Positions 1 through 9,013 of a DNA stretch of 64,000 nt are shown here, in pieces (the first letter of the stretch is position 1; each line of letters opens with the position of its first letter). The stretch is taken from contig NZ_SHKL01000001.1 of the NCBI RefSeq assembly GCF_004217185.1, positions 5,454,001 to 5,518,000 on the forward strand. The letters run 5' to 3'. The notes beneath the pieces are model-generated. The model worked only from the letters and a program-made list of their open reading frames with translations. It had not been told where the DNA came from and searched no databases. The position numbers and the translations under genes were made by a program. Origin of the DNA: Pseudonocardia sediminis. Lineage in GTDB: Bacteria > Actinomycetota > Actinomycetes > Mycobacteriales > Pseudonocardiaceae.

Positions 1-677
1 TCCAGCACCACGGCCGCGTCCTGGTCCTCGCCGGGCAGTACCCGGTCCCGGGACGACACCAGCGTCACCCGGCAGCCGAGCTCGACGTAGGCGGAGCAGA
101 ACTCGGCACCGGTCACGCCGGAGCCGACGACGATCAGGTGCTCGGGCAGCTCGGTCAGGTCGTAGAGCTGGCGCCAGTCCAGGACCCGGTCGCCGTCCGG
201 GCGGGCGGAGTCGAGCACCCGCGGCGTCGCACCGGTCGCGATCAGCACGTTGTCGGCGACGAGTTCCTCCACCGTGCCGTCGGTGTGGGTCGCGGTGACG
301 CCGTACCCGCTGCGGCCACCCGACGGTCCGCTGAACTGGGCGGTCCCGGGGATGATCCGGACGCCCTCGTGCTCGACCCGCGTCCGCACGTCCGACGACT
401 GCGCCAGAGCCAGGGACTTCACCCGCTGGTTCACGGCGGGCAGGTCGACGCGCGCCCCGCCCCGGTCGACCAGCACCCCGAGGTCCTCGGCGCGGTGCAG
501 GTCCACCCGGACCGCGGCGGAGGAGATGAAGGTCTTCGACGGCACGCAGTCGTCCAGCACGCAGGCGCCGCCCATCCCGTCGCGTTCGACGACGGTGACC
601 TCACTGCCGTGCTGCGCTGCGACGAGTGCGGCCTCGTACCCGGCCGGACCGCCGCCCATGATCACGATGCGGGTCAC
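1..677 (-). CDS. lpdA: NAD(P)H-quinone dehydrogenase, flavoprotein disulfide reductase family (3' end cut by window)
   Basis: FAD-dependent pyridine nucleotide oxidoreductase of the lipoamide dehydrogenase-like family; mycobacterial LpdA reduces quinones with NAD(P)H. The visible ~225 N-terminal residues start at a GTG and show the FAD dinucleotide fold (IVIMGGGPAGYEAAL), a CX4C pair in GGACVLDDCVPSKT at the position of the redox cysteines, and the second Rossmann motif (VVGSGVTGAEF) for NAD(P). The C-terminal dimerisation domain lies beyond base 1. It is divergent from the GGCT-like gene at 829. Motifs and neighbours match M. tuberculosis lpdA (Rv3303c). The exact electron acceptor cannot be read from sequence. 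Confidence 0.88.
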   Translation of the reverse strand, partial: MTRIVIMGGGPAGYEAALVAAQHGSEVTVVERDGMGGACVLDDCVPSKTFISSAAVRVDLHRAEDLGVLVDRGGARVDLPAVNQRVKSLALAQSSDVRTRVEHEGVRIIPGTAQFSGPSGGRSGYGVTATHTDGTVEELVADNVLIATGATPRVLDSARPDGDRVLDWRQLYDLTELPEHLIVVGSGVTGAEFCSAYVELGCRVTLVSSRDRVLPGEDQDAAVVL

Positions 678-828
678 GCGAGGGTCTCCTCAGAAGTCGG
701 TGGTGGGAGGTCCGGCAAGGGGCCGTTCGCCGCCGGACCCGACCCGCTAACCGTACGCGTGTCCCGGTTGACCGGCGCGGATGAGGCGGGGCACCCGCCC
801 GGACCGGGGAGCGACTACGCTCACGACC

Positions 829-1278
829 GTGCCTCTGTATGCCGCCTACGGGTCGAACATGGATCCGGCGCAGATGAAGGAGCGTGCCCCGCACTCTCCG
901 ATGGCCGGGACCGGTTGGCTCCAGGGCTGGCGGCTCACCTTCGGCGGTGAGGACTACACGTGGGAGGGCGCGCTCTCCACGGTCGTCGAGGAGTCGGGCT
1001 CGCAGGTCTTCGTCGTGCTCTACGACGTCCCGGAGCCCGACGAGGCCCAGCTGGACCGCTGGGAGGGCGGCGAGCTCGGCCTGCACAAGAAGCTGCGGCT
1101 GCGCGTCGCGACGCTGGACGGCAGCGCGCTGGCCTGGATCTACGTGCTCAACGCCTACGAGGGCGGCGAGCCGTCGGCGCGCTACCTCGGGGTGATCGCC
1201 GATGCGGCCGAGGCCGCGGGCGCCCCCGACGACTACGTCAACGAGCTGCGCAGCCGTCCCAGCCGCAAGTCGCGCTGA
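829..1278 (+). CDS. gamma-glutamylcyclotransferase (GGCT)-like protein
   Basis: A 149-residue cytosolic protein of the GGCT-like/AIG2-like fold, related to enzymes that cyclise gamma-glutamyl groups to 5-oxoproline. The N-terminal YAAYGSNM signature forms the substrate loop; a beta-barrel-like region follows, with VLYDVPEPDEAQLDRWEG in the middle. The GTG at 829 places YGSN at residue 6, as is normal for the family; an earlier in-frame ATG at 781 would add an atypical Arg-rich tail. It is divergent from lpdA and convergent with the M20 gene across a hairpin at 1300-1347. Position between lpdA and an amidohydrolase matches Rv3304. The real substrate is unknown. Confidence 0.82.
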   Translation: MPLYAAYGSNMDPAQMKERAPHSPMAGTGWLQGWRLTFGGEDYTWEGALSTVVEESGSQVFVVLYDVPEPDEAQLDRWEGGELGLHKKLRLRVATLDGSALAWIYVLNAYEGGEPSARYLGVIADAAEAAGAPDDYVNELRSRPSRKSR

Positions 1279-1299
1279 CCCCCGCGCACCCGCGCACCG

Positions 1300-1347
1300 A
1301 CGAGAACGGCCGGCCACCCCGGGAACGGGATGGCCGGCCGTTGTCGT
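1300..1347. terminator. hairpin between convergent genes, candidate bidirectional terminator
   Basis: Arms at 1300-1316 and 1331-1347 are complementary over 17 bp with one mismatch and enclose a 14-base loop. It begins 22 bases after the GGCT-like stop and ends 9 bases before the end of the amidohydrolase gene. There is no T-tract, as is common for high-GC actinobacterial terminators. Confidence 0.65.
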
Positions 1348-1355
1348 GAGTGGGG

Positions 1356-2600
1356 TCAGCCCGCGTCGAGAGCACCCAGCGCGGTCTGCACGAGCGTGCG
1401 GACGCCGAACGGGATCGCGCGCTCGTCGAGGTCGAACGTCGACTGGTGCAGGTCGCGCTTCGGGCCCTCGCCCGGCCAGACGCCGAGACGGGCCATCGCA
1501 CCCGGCGCGTGCTCCAGGTACCAGGCGAAGTCCTCGCCACCGCTGGACTGCTCGGTGTCGGCGGCCGCGTCCTCGCCGCCGATCAGCACCGCCGCGTCGC
1601 GCAGAAGCGCGCTGGACTCGGCGTCGTTGACCACCGGCGGGACGCCGCGGATGTGGTCGAGCACGTAACCGACGCCGGTCGGGGCCAGCACCGAGGCCAC
1701 CAGCGAGCGGACGGTCTCCTCGAGGCCGAGCCACGTCGCGTGGTCGGCGGTGCGCAGCGTGCCGCGCACCAGGCCGCTCTGCGGGATCGCGTTGGCCGCC
1801 TCGCCGGCGTGCACCGCGCCCCACGTCATGACCGTGCCGGAGCGCGGGTCCACGTGCCGGGTGAGCAGCAGCGGGACCTGGGTGACCAGCAGCCCGAGGG
1901 CCTCGACGAGGTCCGCGGTCAGGTGCGGGCGGGAGGTGTGGCCGCCCGGCGAGGTGAGCCGGATCTCCAGCAGGTCGCACGCCGAGGTGATCGGGCCGAC
2001 CCGGGTGCCGAGCCGGCCGACCTCCAGGCGCGGGTCACAGTGCAGCGCGAACACCCGCTGCACGTCCTTCATCACGCCGTCCTCGACCATGTCGAGCGCG
2101 CCGCCGGGCTGGACCTCCTCGGCGGGCTGGAACAGCAGCCGGACGCGGCCGGGCAGCGACGGCGCCGACGCGAGCGCCAGCGCGGCGCCGAGCAGCATCG
2201 CGGTGTGCGCGTCGTGCCCGCAGGCGTGCATGGCGCCGGGGACGGTGGAGGAGAACTCCAGGCCGGTCTGCTCGTCCAGCGGCAGCGCGTCGATGTCCGC
2301 GCGCAGGGCCACCATCGGCTCACCGTGGCCGATGTCGCAGACCAGGCCGGTGCCGCTGGGCAGGGTGCGCGGCTCGAGGCCGGCCCTCATCAGCGACTCG
2401 GAGATCCGGGCCGTCGTCAGGTGCTCGTGACGGGCCAGCTCGGGCTGGGCGTGAATGGCGCGGCGCCAGCCCACGACCTTGCCGGCGTTCGCCCGCATCC
2501 AGGACTCGAGCCATGCCGGACCGGTGCCGGCACCGAGGTCGTCGACGGATACGTCGGACACGGCCGGAACATCGGAGCGAGCCTGCAGCGCAGTCACCAT
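1356..2600 (-). CDS. M20 family metallopeptidase / amidohydrolase (AmiA/AmiB-like)
   Basis: A 414-residue zinc amidohydrolase of peptidase family M20D, probably cleaving N-acyl amino acids or related amides. HACGHDAHTAM carries the metal-binding His and catalytic-site Asp, and FQPAEEVQPGG supplies the catalytic Glu and a metal ligand; the insert between them and SPGGHTSRPH form the dimerisation lid. No signal peptide is seen. ATG 2600 was chosen because GGGAGG lies just upstream; the reading frame could begin at GTG 2615, which has no ribosome site. M. tuberculosis has two paralogues (amiA1, amiB1) here; only one is present in this window. Divergent from the kinase gene. Confidence 0.85.
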   Translation of the reverse strand: MVTALQARSDVPAVSDVSVDDLGAGTGPAWLESWMRANAGKVVGWRRAIHAQPELARHEHLTTARISESLMRAGLEPRTLPSGTGLVCDIGHGEPMVALRADIDALPLDEQTGLEFSSTVPGAMHACGHDAHTAMLLGAALALASAPSLPGRVRLLFQPAEEVQPGGALDMVEDGVMKDVQRVFALHCDPRLEVGRLGTRVGPITSACDLLEIRLTSPGGHTSRPHLTADLVEALGLLVTQVPLLLTRHVDPRSGTVMTWGAVHAGEAANAIPQSGLVRGTLRTADHATWLGLEETVRSLVASVLAPTGVGYVLDHIRGVPPVVNDAESSALLRDAAVLIGGEDAAADTEQSSGGEDFAWYLEHAPGAMARLGVWPGEGPKRDLHQSTFDLDERAIPFGVRTLVQTALGALDAG

Positions 2601-2923
2601 GGCCTCCCGGAACACAGTCGGGACACACCGAGCCGGCGCGTCCGTCGAAGTTCATGGTGCTCACCCGTCCGGCGGTGTTCCACCCGAAAATGGCCCTGCT
2701 CGGAAATGCGCGGCGAGGGGTCGGCGGGATGCTGCGGACGGAGACACCCATCGTGATGAACGGTCGCTTCCCACCGCGACGAGCGGACATCACAGCCGTT
2801 CGTCGCCCCGCGGTGATGCTCCTGTGACGTTCACGTTGAGTCACGTTTGCGCACGTCAGGTAGTCAGCGGCGTCCGGGACGGTCCGTGCGGGGACGGACG
2901 GGCCGCGATGGGACACTGGGTGC
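2601..2923. other. intergenic region between divergent amidohydrolase and kinase genes
   Basis: 323 bases without a supported gene. It should hold both divergent promoters. Near 2828-2870 the sequence is relatively AT-rich, with two closely spaced CACGTT words, and is the most promoter-like part for the kinase gene, but no clear -35/-10 pair could be assigned. A short open frame on the minus strand from about 2656 overlaps the amidohydrolase start and has no supporting features. Confidence 0.4.
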
Positions 2924-4819
2924 GTGTCCGTTCCGGGTGGTGAGGTCCAGCGCCAGATCGCCGGGCGTTACCGCGTCGACGGGCCGCTCGGCAGCGGCGC
3001 CATGGGGACCGTGTGGTCCGGCTTCGACGACGTGCTGCAGCGCCGGGTCGCGATCAAGGAGCTGAAGATCCCGGACGGGATGCCGTCCGGTGAGGAGCTC
3101 GAGCTCCGGGAACGCATGATGCGCGAGGCCCGCGCGCTCGCCGGGCTCAGCCACCCCAACGTCGTCACCGTCTTCGACGTCCTCGACTCCGGCGGCGAGC
3201 CGCTGGTCGTGATGGAGCTCGTCCCCTCCCGCAACCTCGCCTCCGCGATCGGCGAGCTGGGCCGGCTGAGCCGGGCGCAGGCCGCGGTCGTCGGGTTCGG
3301 CACCGCCGCGGCGCTGCGGGCGGCGCACCGCGCCGGCATCACGCACCGCGACGTGAAGCCCGGCAACGTCCTGATCTCCGACGACGGCCGGATCAAGCTC
3401 ACCGACTTCGGCATCGCGCGCAACGAGTCCGACGCCCCGATGACCTCGGCCGGTCTCGTCCTCGGCTCGCCCGCCTACATCGCGCCCGAGGTCGCCGCCG
3501 GTCAGCCGGTCACACCCGCGGCCGACCTGTGGGGACTGGGCGCGACGCTGTTCGCCGCCGTCGAGGGCCGCCCGCCCTACGACGTGAACGGCGACCCGGT
3601 CCTGACGATCACCGAGGTGGTCGACGGCGAGGTGCCGCGCCTGTCCGAGCCGGGCCCGGTCAGCGACGTCATCGCCGGTCTGATGGTCAAGGAGCCGGCC
3701 GACCGGATGCCGCTCGACGAGGTCCGCGCGCGCCTGCGGCCCCTGCTCGCCGACCCGGACGACCCGATCTTCCCCGGCTCCCCCGACGTCCCGACGATCA
3801 TGGCGCGGGTCCCCTCGGGCACCGGTGGCCCGGGCGGCTCGGGTGCCTCGGCGGCCCGTCCGGTCGACGCGTCCGGCCCGGCCGCCCCGGCGCCCCGCAA
3901 GCGCCGCTCGCTGCTGCGCGGCGGTCGCGGTGCCGCCGAGCCCGCGGTGGAGCGTTCCGGCCCGGCCGCATCGGCGTCGCAGGCGGTCGCCGCCGCGCCG
4001 CCGGCCCCGGCGCCCCCGACGTCCGCGCCCCAGACCTCCACGCCCCAGACGTCCGCGCCCCCGGCGCCGCTGTCCGCCGACCCCGGCCCGCTGCCCCCGG
4101 GGTTCCCCGGTGGGCCGCAGCCGATGCCCGAGCAGCAGCACGGGACCGGGTTCCATCCGGCCCGGCAGGCGCCCCCGCCGATCCGGCCGGCACCGCGCCC
4201 GGTCGCCCGCCCGGCGCCCGCACCGCCCGTCGCACCGTCGAGGGTCGGCGTGATGGGTGGGATCCCACTGGTCGTCGGCGGCGCTCTGATCGTGCTGTTC
4301 GGTGCGGCCGGTGGCTATGCCGGTGTCCGGTCGGTGGCCGGTCAGGAGCCGTTGAGCACGGTCACCGTCGCGACCGAGCGCACCCCGCGGGTGCCGCACC
4401 CGGACCCGCTCGGGTTCAGCGTCTCGGTCCCGGAGAACTGGTCGCAGTACCGCTACTCGGCGGGCCCGGACACCACGGTCGTCCGGTTCGTCAGCCCGGA
4501 CGGCACCGAGGAGATCTCGGTCCGCCCGGCGGACTCCTCGGCGGCCGTCACCGACAACCTCACCGCCCCGGCGCTGGGCGTGGACTCGGTGTCCACCGCC
4601 TCCGCCGCGGCGCCGGTCGCGGGCACGCCCGGCGCGGAGCAGGTCAGCGTGCGCACGGTCGAGGGCCCGCAGCAGCGGACGAGCTGGATGCGGATCGTCC
4701 CGGGCCGGAACTCCGGGGTGTGGGTGGTGAGCCTGACGACGCCGTCGGACCGCTCCGAGGCCACCTCGGAGGCGCTGTTCGACGCCGTCGCGGACGAGTT
4801 CCGGGTCACCGGGTCCTGA
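2924..4819 (+). CDS. membrane Ser/Thr protein kinase (PknB/Hanks type)
   Basis: A 631-residue receptor-like kinase. Residues ~13-270 form a complete Hanks domain: glycine loop LGSGAMGTV, ATP-binding Lys45 in VAIKEL, catalytic Asp143 in HRDVKPGN, Mg-binding Asp161 in TDFGIA, and a GSPAYIAPE activation segment. A Pro/Ala-rich cytoplasmic linker (~290-440) follows, then one transmembrane helix near 446-468 (GGALIVLFGAAGGYAG) and a ~160-residue outer domain with no PASTA repeats. Start is GTG 2924. It is likely active, phosphorylating Ser/Thr in signalling or envelope control; target and ligand are unknown. It is followed on the same strand by deoD after 61 bases. Confidence 0.92.
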   Translation: MSVPGGEVQRQIAGRYRVDGPLGSGAMGTVWSGFDDVLQRRVAIKELKIPDGMPSGEELELRERMMREARALAGLSHPNVVTVFDVLDSGGEPLVVMELVPSRNLASAIGELGRLSRAQAAVVGFGTAAALRAAHRAGITHRDVKPGNVLISDDGRIKLTDFGIARNESDAPMTSAGLVLGSPAYIAPEVAAGQPVTPAADLWGLGATLFAAVEGRPPYDVNGDPVLTITEVVDGEVPRLSEPGPVSDVIAGLMVKEPADRMPLDEVRARLRPLLADPDDPIFPGSPDVPTIMARVPSGTGGPGGSGASAARPVDASGPAAPAPRKRRSLLRGGRGAAEPAVERSGPAASASQAVAAAPPAPAPPTSAPQTSTPQTSAPPAPLSADPGPLPPGFPGGPQPMPEQQHGTGFHPARQAPPPIRPAPRPVARPAPAPPVAPSRVGVMGGIPLVVGGALIVLFGAAGGYAGVRSVAGQEPLSTVTVATERTPRVPHPDPLGFSVSVPENWSQYRYSAGPDTTVVRFVSPDGTEEISVRPADSSAAVTDNLTAPALGVDSVSTASAAAPVAGTPGAEQVSVRTVEGPQQRTSWMRIVPGRNSGVWVVSLTTPSDRSEATSEALFDAVADEFRVTGS

Positions 4820-4880
4820 CGCCGCGGCACTGGGTCGCCGTCCGGGGTCGCCGCCCGCGGCCGTGTCTAGGCTGGCCGCC

Positions 4881-5687
4881 ATGAGCTCCCCGGCCGTCCC
4901 CGATCCCGCCGAGAACGCCGCCCGCGCCGCCGCCGACCTGGCGCAGGCAACCGGCGTCGCGTCCCACGACGTCGCCGTCGTGCTGGGGTCGGGCTGGCGG
5001 CCCGCCGCCGACGTGCTCGGCGCCGGGACCGAGGTCCCGATGGCGGACCTGACCGGGTTCGTCGCGCCGACCGCGTTCGGGCACGGCGGCACGGTCCGCT
5101 CGGTACCGGTCGGCGACCGGCGGGTGCTGGTGCTGCTCGGGCGCACCCACCTCTACGAGGGCCACGGCGTCGACGCCGTCGTGCACGGCGTGCGGACGGC
5201 CGCCGCGGCGGGCTGCCGGGCGGTGGTGCTGACCAACGCGGCCGGCGGGATCCGCGAGGGCATGTCGGTCGGGCAGCCGGTGCTCGTCTCCGACCACCTG
5301 AACCTGCTCGCCCGGTCCCCGCTGGTCGGGGCGCGGTTCGTCGACCTCACCGACGCCTACTCCCCGCGCCTGCGCGAGCTGGCCCGCGCGATCGACCCGT
5401 CGCTGGAGGAGGGCGTCTACGCGGGGCTGCCGGGGCCGCACTTCGAGACCCCCGCCGAGATCCGGATGCTGCGCGGGCTGGGCGCGGACCTGGTCGGCAT
5501 GTCGACGGTGCTGGAGACGATCGCCGCCCGCGCCGAGGGACTCGACGTCTGCGGCATCTCGCTGGTCACGAACCTCGCCGCCGGGATGAGCGGGCAGCCG
5601 CTGAACCACGAGGAGGTCCTGGAGGCCGGCGCGGCCGCGGCGACCCGGATGGGTGAGCTGCTGCGCGAGCTCCTCGGGCAGGTCTGA
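4881..5687 (+). CDS. deoD: purine nucleoside phosphorylase, trimeric type
   Basis: Cytosolic enzyme splitting inosine/guanosine nucleosides with phosphate into base and (deoxy)ribose-1-phosphate. Seen: VVLGSGW phosphate-site start, GRTHLYEGHG, the long VVLTNAAGGIREGM base-pocket stretch, PGPHFETPAEI, and GMSTVLET near the C-terminus, all typical of the trimeric PNP/MTAP class. ATG 4881 gives 268 residues, the size I recall for M. tuberculosis PNP; an in-frame GTG at 4863 is possible but adds nothing conserved. pmmB follows after 5 bases, so the released pentose-1-phosphate may be isomerised by the next gene product. Confidence 0.92.
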   Translation: MSSPAVPDPAENAARAAADLAQATGVASHDVAVVLGSGWRPAADVLGAGTEVPMADLTGFVAPTAFGHGGTVRSVPVGDRRVLVLLGRTHLYEGHGVDAVVHGVRTAAAAGCRAVVLTNAAGGIREGMSVGQPVLVSDHLNLLARSPLVGARFVDLTDAYSPRLRELARAIDPSLEEGVYAGLPGPHFETPAEIRMLRGLGADLVGMSTVLETIAARAEGLDVCGISLVTNLAAGMSGQPLNHEEVLEAGAAAATRMGELLRELLGQV

Positions 5688-5692
5688 CGACC

Positions 5693-7333
5693 GTGGCCCT
5701 GCTCCCGGCCCTGCGCGACGCGGCGATGCGCTGGATCGCCGACGACCCCGACCCGTCCACCCGCGACGAGTTGCAGCGCGTGCTGGTCGCGGCGATGACC
5801 GGCGGCACCGCCCCGGACGGTCCGGATGCGACGGGTCCGGTCGCCGACCTGGCCGACCGCATGTCCGGGCCGCTGAGGTTCGGGACGGCCGGGCTGCGCG
5901 GACCGGTCCGCGCCGGACCGTCCGGGATGAACGTCGCCGTCGTCCGCCGGGCCACCTCCGGCCTGGCGACGTGGTTGGTCGAGCAGGGGCAGGCCGGGCG
6001 CACGGTCGTCGTCGGCCGGGACGCCCGGCACGGTTCGGCGGCGTTCGCCGACGCGGCGGCCGGGGTCCTCGCCGGGGCCGGGTTCGCCGTCGCGCTGCTC
6101 GACGGCGCCGTCCCGACGCCGGTGCTCGCGTTCGCCGTCCGGCACCTCGGCGCGGTGGCCGGGGTGCAGGTCACCGCCTCGCACAACCCCGCGGGCGACA
6201 ACGGCTACAAGGTCTACCTCGGCAACGGCGCCCAGATCGTCCCGCCGGTCGACGCGCAGATCGAGGCCGCGATCGCCGCCGCGCCACCCGCCGTGTCGGT
6301 CGACGTCGCGAGCCCGCCGCCGCCGGTGTCGGTCACCGGGTCCTACCTGGACCGCGTCGTCGCGCTGCCCCGCACCGGCGCGACGGCGCTGCGGATCGCG
6401 CTGACCCCGCTGCACGGCGTCGGCGGTCAGACGTGCGTGCACGCGTTGTCGCGCAGCGGTTTCTCCGACGTCCGGGTGGTGGCCTCGCAGGCCGCGCCGG
6501 ACCCGGACTTCCCGACCGTCGCGTTCCCGAACCCGGAGGAGCCCGGCGCGACCGACGCCGTCCTCGCCCTGGCCGCCGACGTCGGCGCCGACCTCGCCGT
6601 CGCCCTGGACCCGGACGCGGACCGCTGCGCGCTCGGCGTCGAGGGTCCGGACGGCTGGCGGATGCTGACCGGCGACGAGACCGGCGTGCTGCTCGCCGAC
6701 CACGTCCTGCGCCACACCACGAGCGACGACCCGCTCGTCGCCACGACGGTCGTCTCGTCGTCGATGCTGCGCCCGCTCGCGGAGTCCCACGGTGCGCGGT
6801 TCGCCGAGACGCTGACCGGGTTCAAGTGGATCGTGCGCGGCGGGCCCGGGCTGGTCTACGGCTACGAGGAGGCGCTCGGCTACTGCGTGGACCCCGCCGC
6901 CGTCCTGGACAAGGACGGCATCGCCGCGTGCGTGCTGGCCGCCGACCTGGCCGCGTCCCTGCGCGCGGACGGCGCGACACTGCTCGACCGCCTCGACGAG
7001 CTCGCGGTCGCCCACGGCGTGCACCTGACCCGGGGCCGGTCGGTCCGGATGGACCCGGCCGAGCGGGACGCCGCGGTGGCCCGGCTGCGCGAGCACCCGC
7101 CGTCGGGCTGGGACCTCGACCGCCCGGCCCCGGACGTGCTGCGCCTGCGCCGCGACGGCGCGCGGGTGGTGATCCGCCCGTCGGGCACCGAGCCGAAGCT
7201 CAAGACCTATCTGGAGGTCGTCGAGCACCCGGATGGCCCGGACGGTCTCGCCGACGCCCGCTCCCGCGCCGAACGGCGGCTGACAGAGCTGCACGACGAG
7301 GTCGACACCCTCCTCGCGGACGACCGCCCGTGA
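5693..7333 (+). CDS. pmmB: phospho-sugar mutase (phosphomannomutase/phosphopentomutase type)
   Basis: Alpha-D-phosphohexomutase family enzyme of 546 residues moving phosphate between C1 and C6 (or C5) of a sugar. All four active-site elements are visible: phosphoserine loop TASHNP near residue 161, Mg loop DPDADRC near 306, sugar loop GYEEALGY near 391 and phosphate loop RPSGTEPK near 495. GTG start at 5693, 5 bases after deoD, indicates co-transcription. In this setting deoxyribose- or ribose-1-phosphate isomerisation is a plausible role (inference); the family name pmmB comes from the mycobacterial orthologue. The stop overlaps the next start by 4 bases. Confidence 0.9.
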   Translation: MALLPALRDAAMRWIADDPDPSTRDELQRVLVAAMTGGTAPDGPDATGPVADLADRMSGPLRFGTAGLRGPVRAGPSGMNVAVVRRATSGLATWLVEQGQAGRTVVVGRDARHGSAAFADAAAGVLAGAGFAVALLDGAVPTPVLAFAVRHLGAVAGVQVTASHNPAGDNGYKVYLGNGAQIVPPVDAQIEAAIAAAPPAVSVDVASPPPPVSVTGSYLDRVVALPRTGATALRIALTPLHGVGGQTCVHALSRSGFSDVRVVASQAAPDPDFPTVAFPNPEEPGATDAVLALAADVGADLAVALDPDADRCALGVEGPDGWRMLTGDETGVLLADHVLRHTTSDDPLVATTVVSSSMLRPLAESHGARFAETLTGFKWIVRGGPGLVYGYEEALGYCVDPAAVLDKDGIAACVLAADLAASLRADGATLLDRLDELAVAHGVHLTRGRSVRMDPAERDAAVARLREHPPSGWDLDRPAPDVLRLRRDGARVVIRPSGTEPKLKTYLEVVEHPDGPDGLADARSRAERRLTELHDEVDTLLADDRP

Positions 7334-7785
7334 GCCGCCTGCTGATCGTCCACCACACGCCCTCGCCCGCGACGGCGGAGCTGCTCGCCGAGGTGAGGCG
7401 GGGCGCGTCCGACCCGGAGATCACCGGCGTCGAGGTCGTCGCCCGCGCCGCCCTGGCCGCGACGGCGTCGGACCTGCTGGCGTGTGACGGCGTCCTGCTC
7501 GGCACCCCGGCGAACATCGGCTACATGTCCGGAGCGCTCAAGCACTTCTTCGACCAGGTCTTCTACGTCTGCGGCGACGACACGAAAGACCTGCCCTACG
7601 GCCTGTGGGTGCACGGCGGCTCGGACACCACGGGCGCGGTGAAGGCCGTCACGACGATCGCCGGTGGCATGGGCTGGACGCCCGCCGCCGCGCCGGTGAC
7701 GATCACCGGTGCACCGGACGCGGCTGCCCGGCAGGCATGCTGGGAGCTCGGGGCCACGGTGGCCGCCGGGCTGATGGAATCCTGA
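7330..7785 (+). CDS. flavodoxin-like NAD(P)H-dependent oxidoreductase
   Basis: A 151-residue single-domain flavodoxin-fold protein, likely an FMN-binding reductase. The N-terminus LLIVHHTPSPATAEL is the FMN phosphate-binding loop, and TPANIGYMSGALKHFFDQ is the conserved isoalloxazine-side segment of the family. GTG 7330 overlaps the pmmB stop as GTGA, so the two are translationally coupled. The next gene follows 10 bases downstream. Its electron acceptor and its connection to salvage genes are unknown. Confidence 0.8.
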   Translation: MSRLLIVHHTPSPATAELLAEVRRGASDPEITGVEVVARAALAATASDLLACDGVLLGTPANIGYMSGALKHFFDQVFYVCGDDTKDLPYGLWVHGGSDTTGAVKAVTTIAGGMGWTPAAAPVTITGAPDAAARQACWELGATVAAGLMES

Positions 7786-7795
7786 GAGGACACAC

Positions 7796-8251
7796 GTGCG
7801 CGACGAGGTCACGGTGCACATGAACGCACCGGCGGAGAAGGTCTGGGAGCTGGTCTCCGACGTCCGCAACACCGGGAGGTTCTCCCCCGAGACGCTCGAG
7901 GCGGAGTGGCTCGACGGCGCGACCGGACCGGCGCTGGGCGCCCGGTTCCGCGGGCACGTCAAGCGCAACGGACGCGGGCCGATGTACTGGACGGTCTGCA
8001 AGGTCACCGCGTGCGTCCCCGGCCGCGAGTTCGGGTTCACCGTCATGGCCGGCTCGCTGCGGGTGAACAACTGGCACTACCGCTTCACCCCGAACGGCGA
8101 CGGCACCGACGTCACCGAGTCCTTCGCGCTCGAGCAGAGCCTCGGGACGAGGATCTACTGGGCGATCGCCGGACGGGCCCGGCGGAGGACGAACGTCCGC
8201 GGCATGACCGAGACGCTGCAGCGCATCAAGGCCGTGGCCGAGGCGGAGTAG
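7796..8251 (+). CDS. SRPBCC family protein (polyketide cyclase/START-like)
   Basis: A 151-residue helix-grip fold protein that should bind a hydrophobic ligand in its cavity; no enzymatic residues can be assigned. It opens with beta-strand DEVTVHMNAPAEKVWELV, characteristic of the family, and ends in the long C-terminal helix (MTETLQRIKAVAEAE). GTG 7796 is preceded by GAGAGGA. It is the last gene of the deoD-pmmB-flavodoxin run and its final 26 bases overlap the 3' end of the convergent GDSL gene. A clear paralogue lies at 28267. Confidence 0.78.
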   Translation: MRDEVTVHMNAPAEKVWELVSDVRNTGRFSPETLEAEWLDGATGPALGARFRGHVKRNGRGPMYWTVCKVTACVPGREFGFTVMAGSLRVNNWHYRFTPNGDGTDVTESFALEQSLGTRIYWAIAGRARRRTNVRGMTETLQRIKAVAEAE

Positions 8252-9008
8252 GCGCGGGGCCCTGTACGGGCCGGTCGTCGCGCCAGGCCTCGATCCTCTC
8301 AGCCCACATCGCGGCGATCGTCCGGTAGGCGGCCGGGCCGGCGTGCAGCCCGTCCACGGTGCGGGACCCGGCGAACAGGCGCGAGGTGTCGACGAACTCC
8401 ACCGAGTGCCCGCGGGCCCGGTGCGCGGCGGCGACGCCCGGGGAGAGCCGGGCCAGCTCCGCGCGCGCCGCACTGTGGCGGGGCAGCGGTGCCCACACCC
8501 CGGCCATCACGACGTGCGTGTCCGGTGCGGCGGCGAAGATCGTCGTGAGCAGCGCGTCCAGACGCCGGGCGACGGTCGCCCCGGACGCCCCGCCGAGCAG
8601 GTCGTTCGTGCCGGCGTGCAGCAGGACCACGTCCGGGTCCGCGGCCAGCACCCAGCCCCCGGCCGACGGGGCCATCCGGGCCGCGGTGGTGCCGGACCGG
8701 CCCTCGTGGTCGCGGTCGGGCAACGCCGGCGGGCCGCCGGAGCGCGAGCCGACGTAGTCGACCCGGATCCCGTCCGCGGTCAGGCGCTGCCACAGCGGCA
8801 GCCGGTACCCGGCGGTGGACACGCTCCCGACGCCCTCGGTGCTCGACGCCCCGAACGGCATCACCCGCAGCGTCCCCGGCGCCGAGGCCCGCACCTCCGG
8901 GGCCTGTGGCCGGTCCGCCGGGAGCACCGCGACCGCGCCCAGCGCGGCCACGAGCACGCCCACGATCAGCGTGAGGCGGCGCAGCGGACGGACGGTCCGG
9001 TGACGCAC
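8226..9008 (-). CDS. SGNH/GDSL hydrolase, membrane-anchored or secreted
   Basis: A 260-residue esterase/lipase-like hydrolase. A positively charged start and hydrophobic segment (LTLIVGVLVAALGAVAVL, residues ~13-30) serve as signal peptide or anchor, so the enzyme acts outside the membrane. Block I FGASSTEG has the catalytic Ser, LHAGTNDLLGG is block III with the oxyanion Asn, and DGLHAG is block V with the catalytic Asp and His. Start is GTG 9008, only 5 bases from the upp stop, so it may be read from the upp transcript. It overlaps the SRPBCC gene tail to tail by 26 bases. The substrate (lipid, acetylated glycan) is unknown. Confidence 0.85.
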   Translation of the reverse strand: MRHRTVRPLRRLTLIVGVLVAALGAVAVLPADRPQAPEVRASAPGTLRVMPFGASSTEGVGSVSTAGYRLPLWQRLTADGIRVDYVGSRSGGPPALPDRDHEGRSGTTAARMAPSAGGWVLAADPDVVLLHAGTNDLLGGASGATVARRLDALLTTIFAAAPDTHVVMAGVWAPLPRHSAARAELARLSPGVAAAHRARGHSVEFVDTSRLFAGSRTVDGLHAGPAAYRTIAAMWAERIEAWRDDRPVQGPAPTPPRPRP

Positions 9009-9013
9009 GGGTC

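Noticed and set aside
601..1980. Long minus-strand frame opposite the GGCT-like gene
   Set aside because: Composition of Arg/Ala/Pro without motifs; conflicts with clear lpdA and GGCT genes.
2530..2656. Minus-strand frame with CPDC motif (MNFDGRAGSVCPDC) overlapping the amidohydrolase start
   Set aside because: No ribosome site and it runs into an Arg-rich string in the wrong frame of the amidohydrolase gene.
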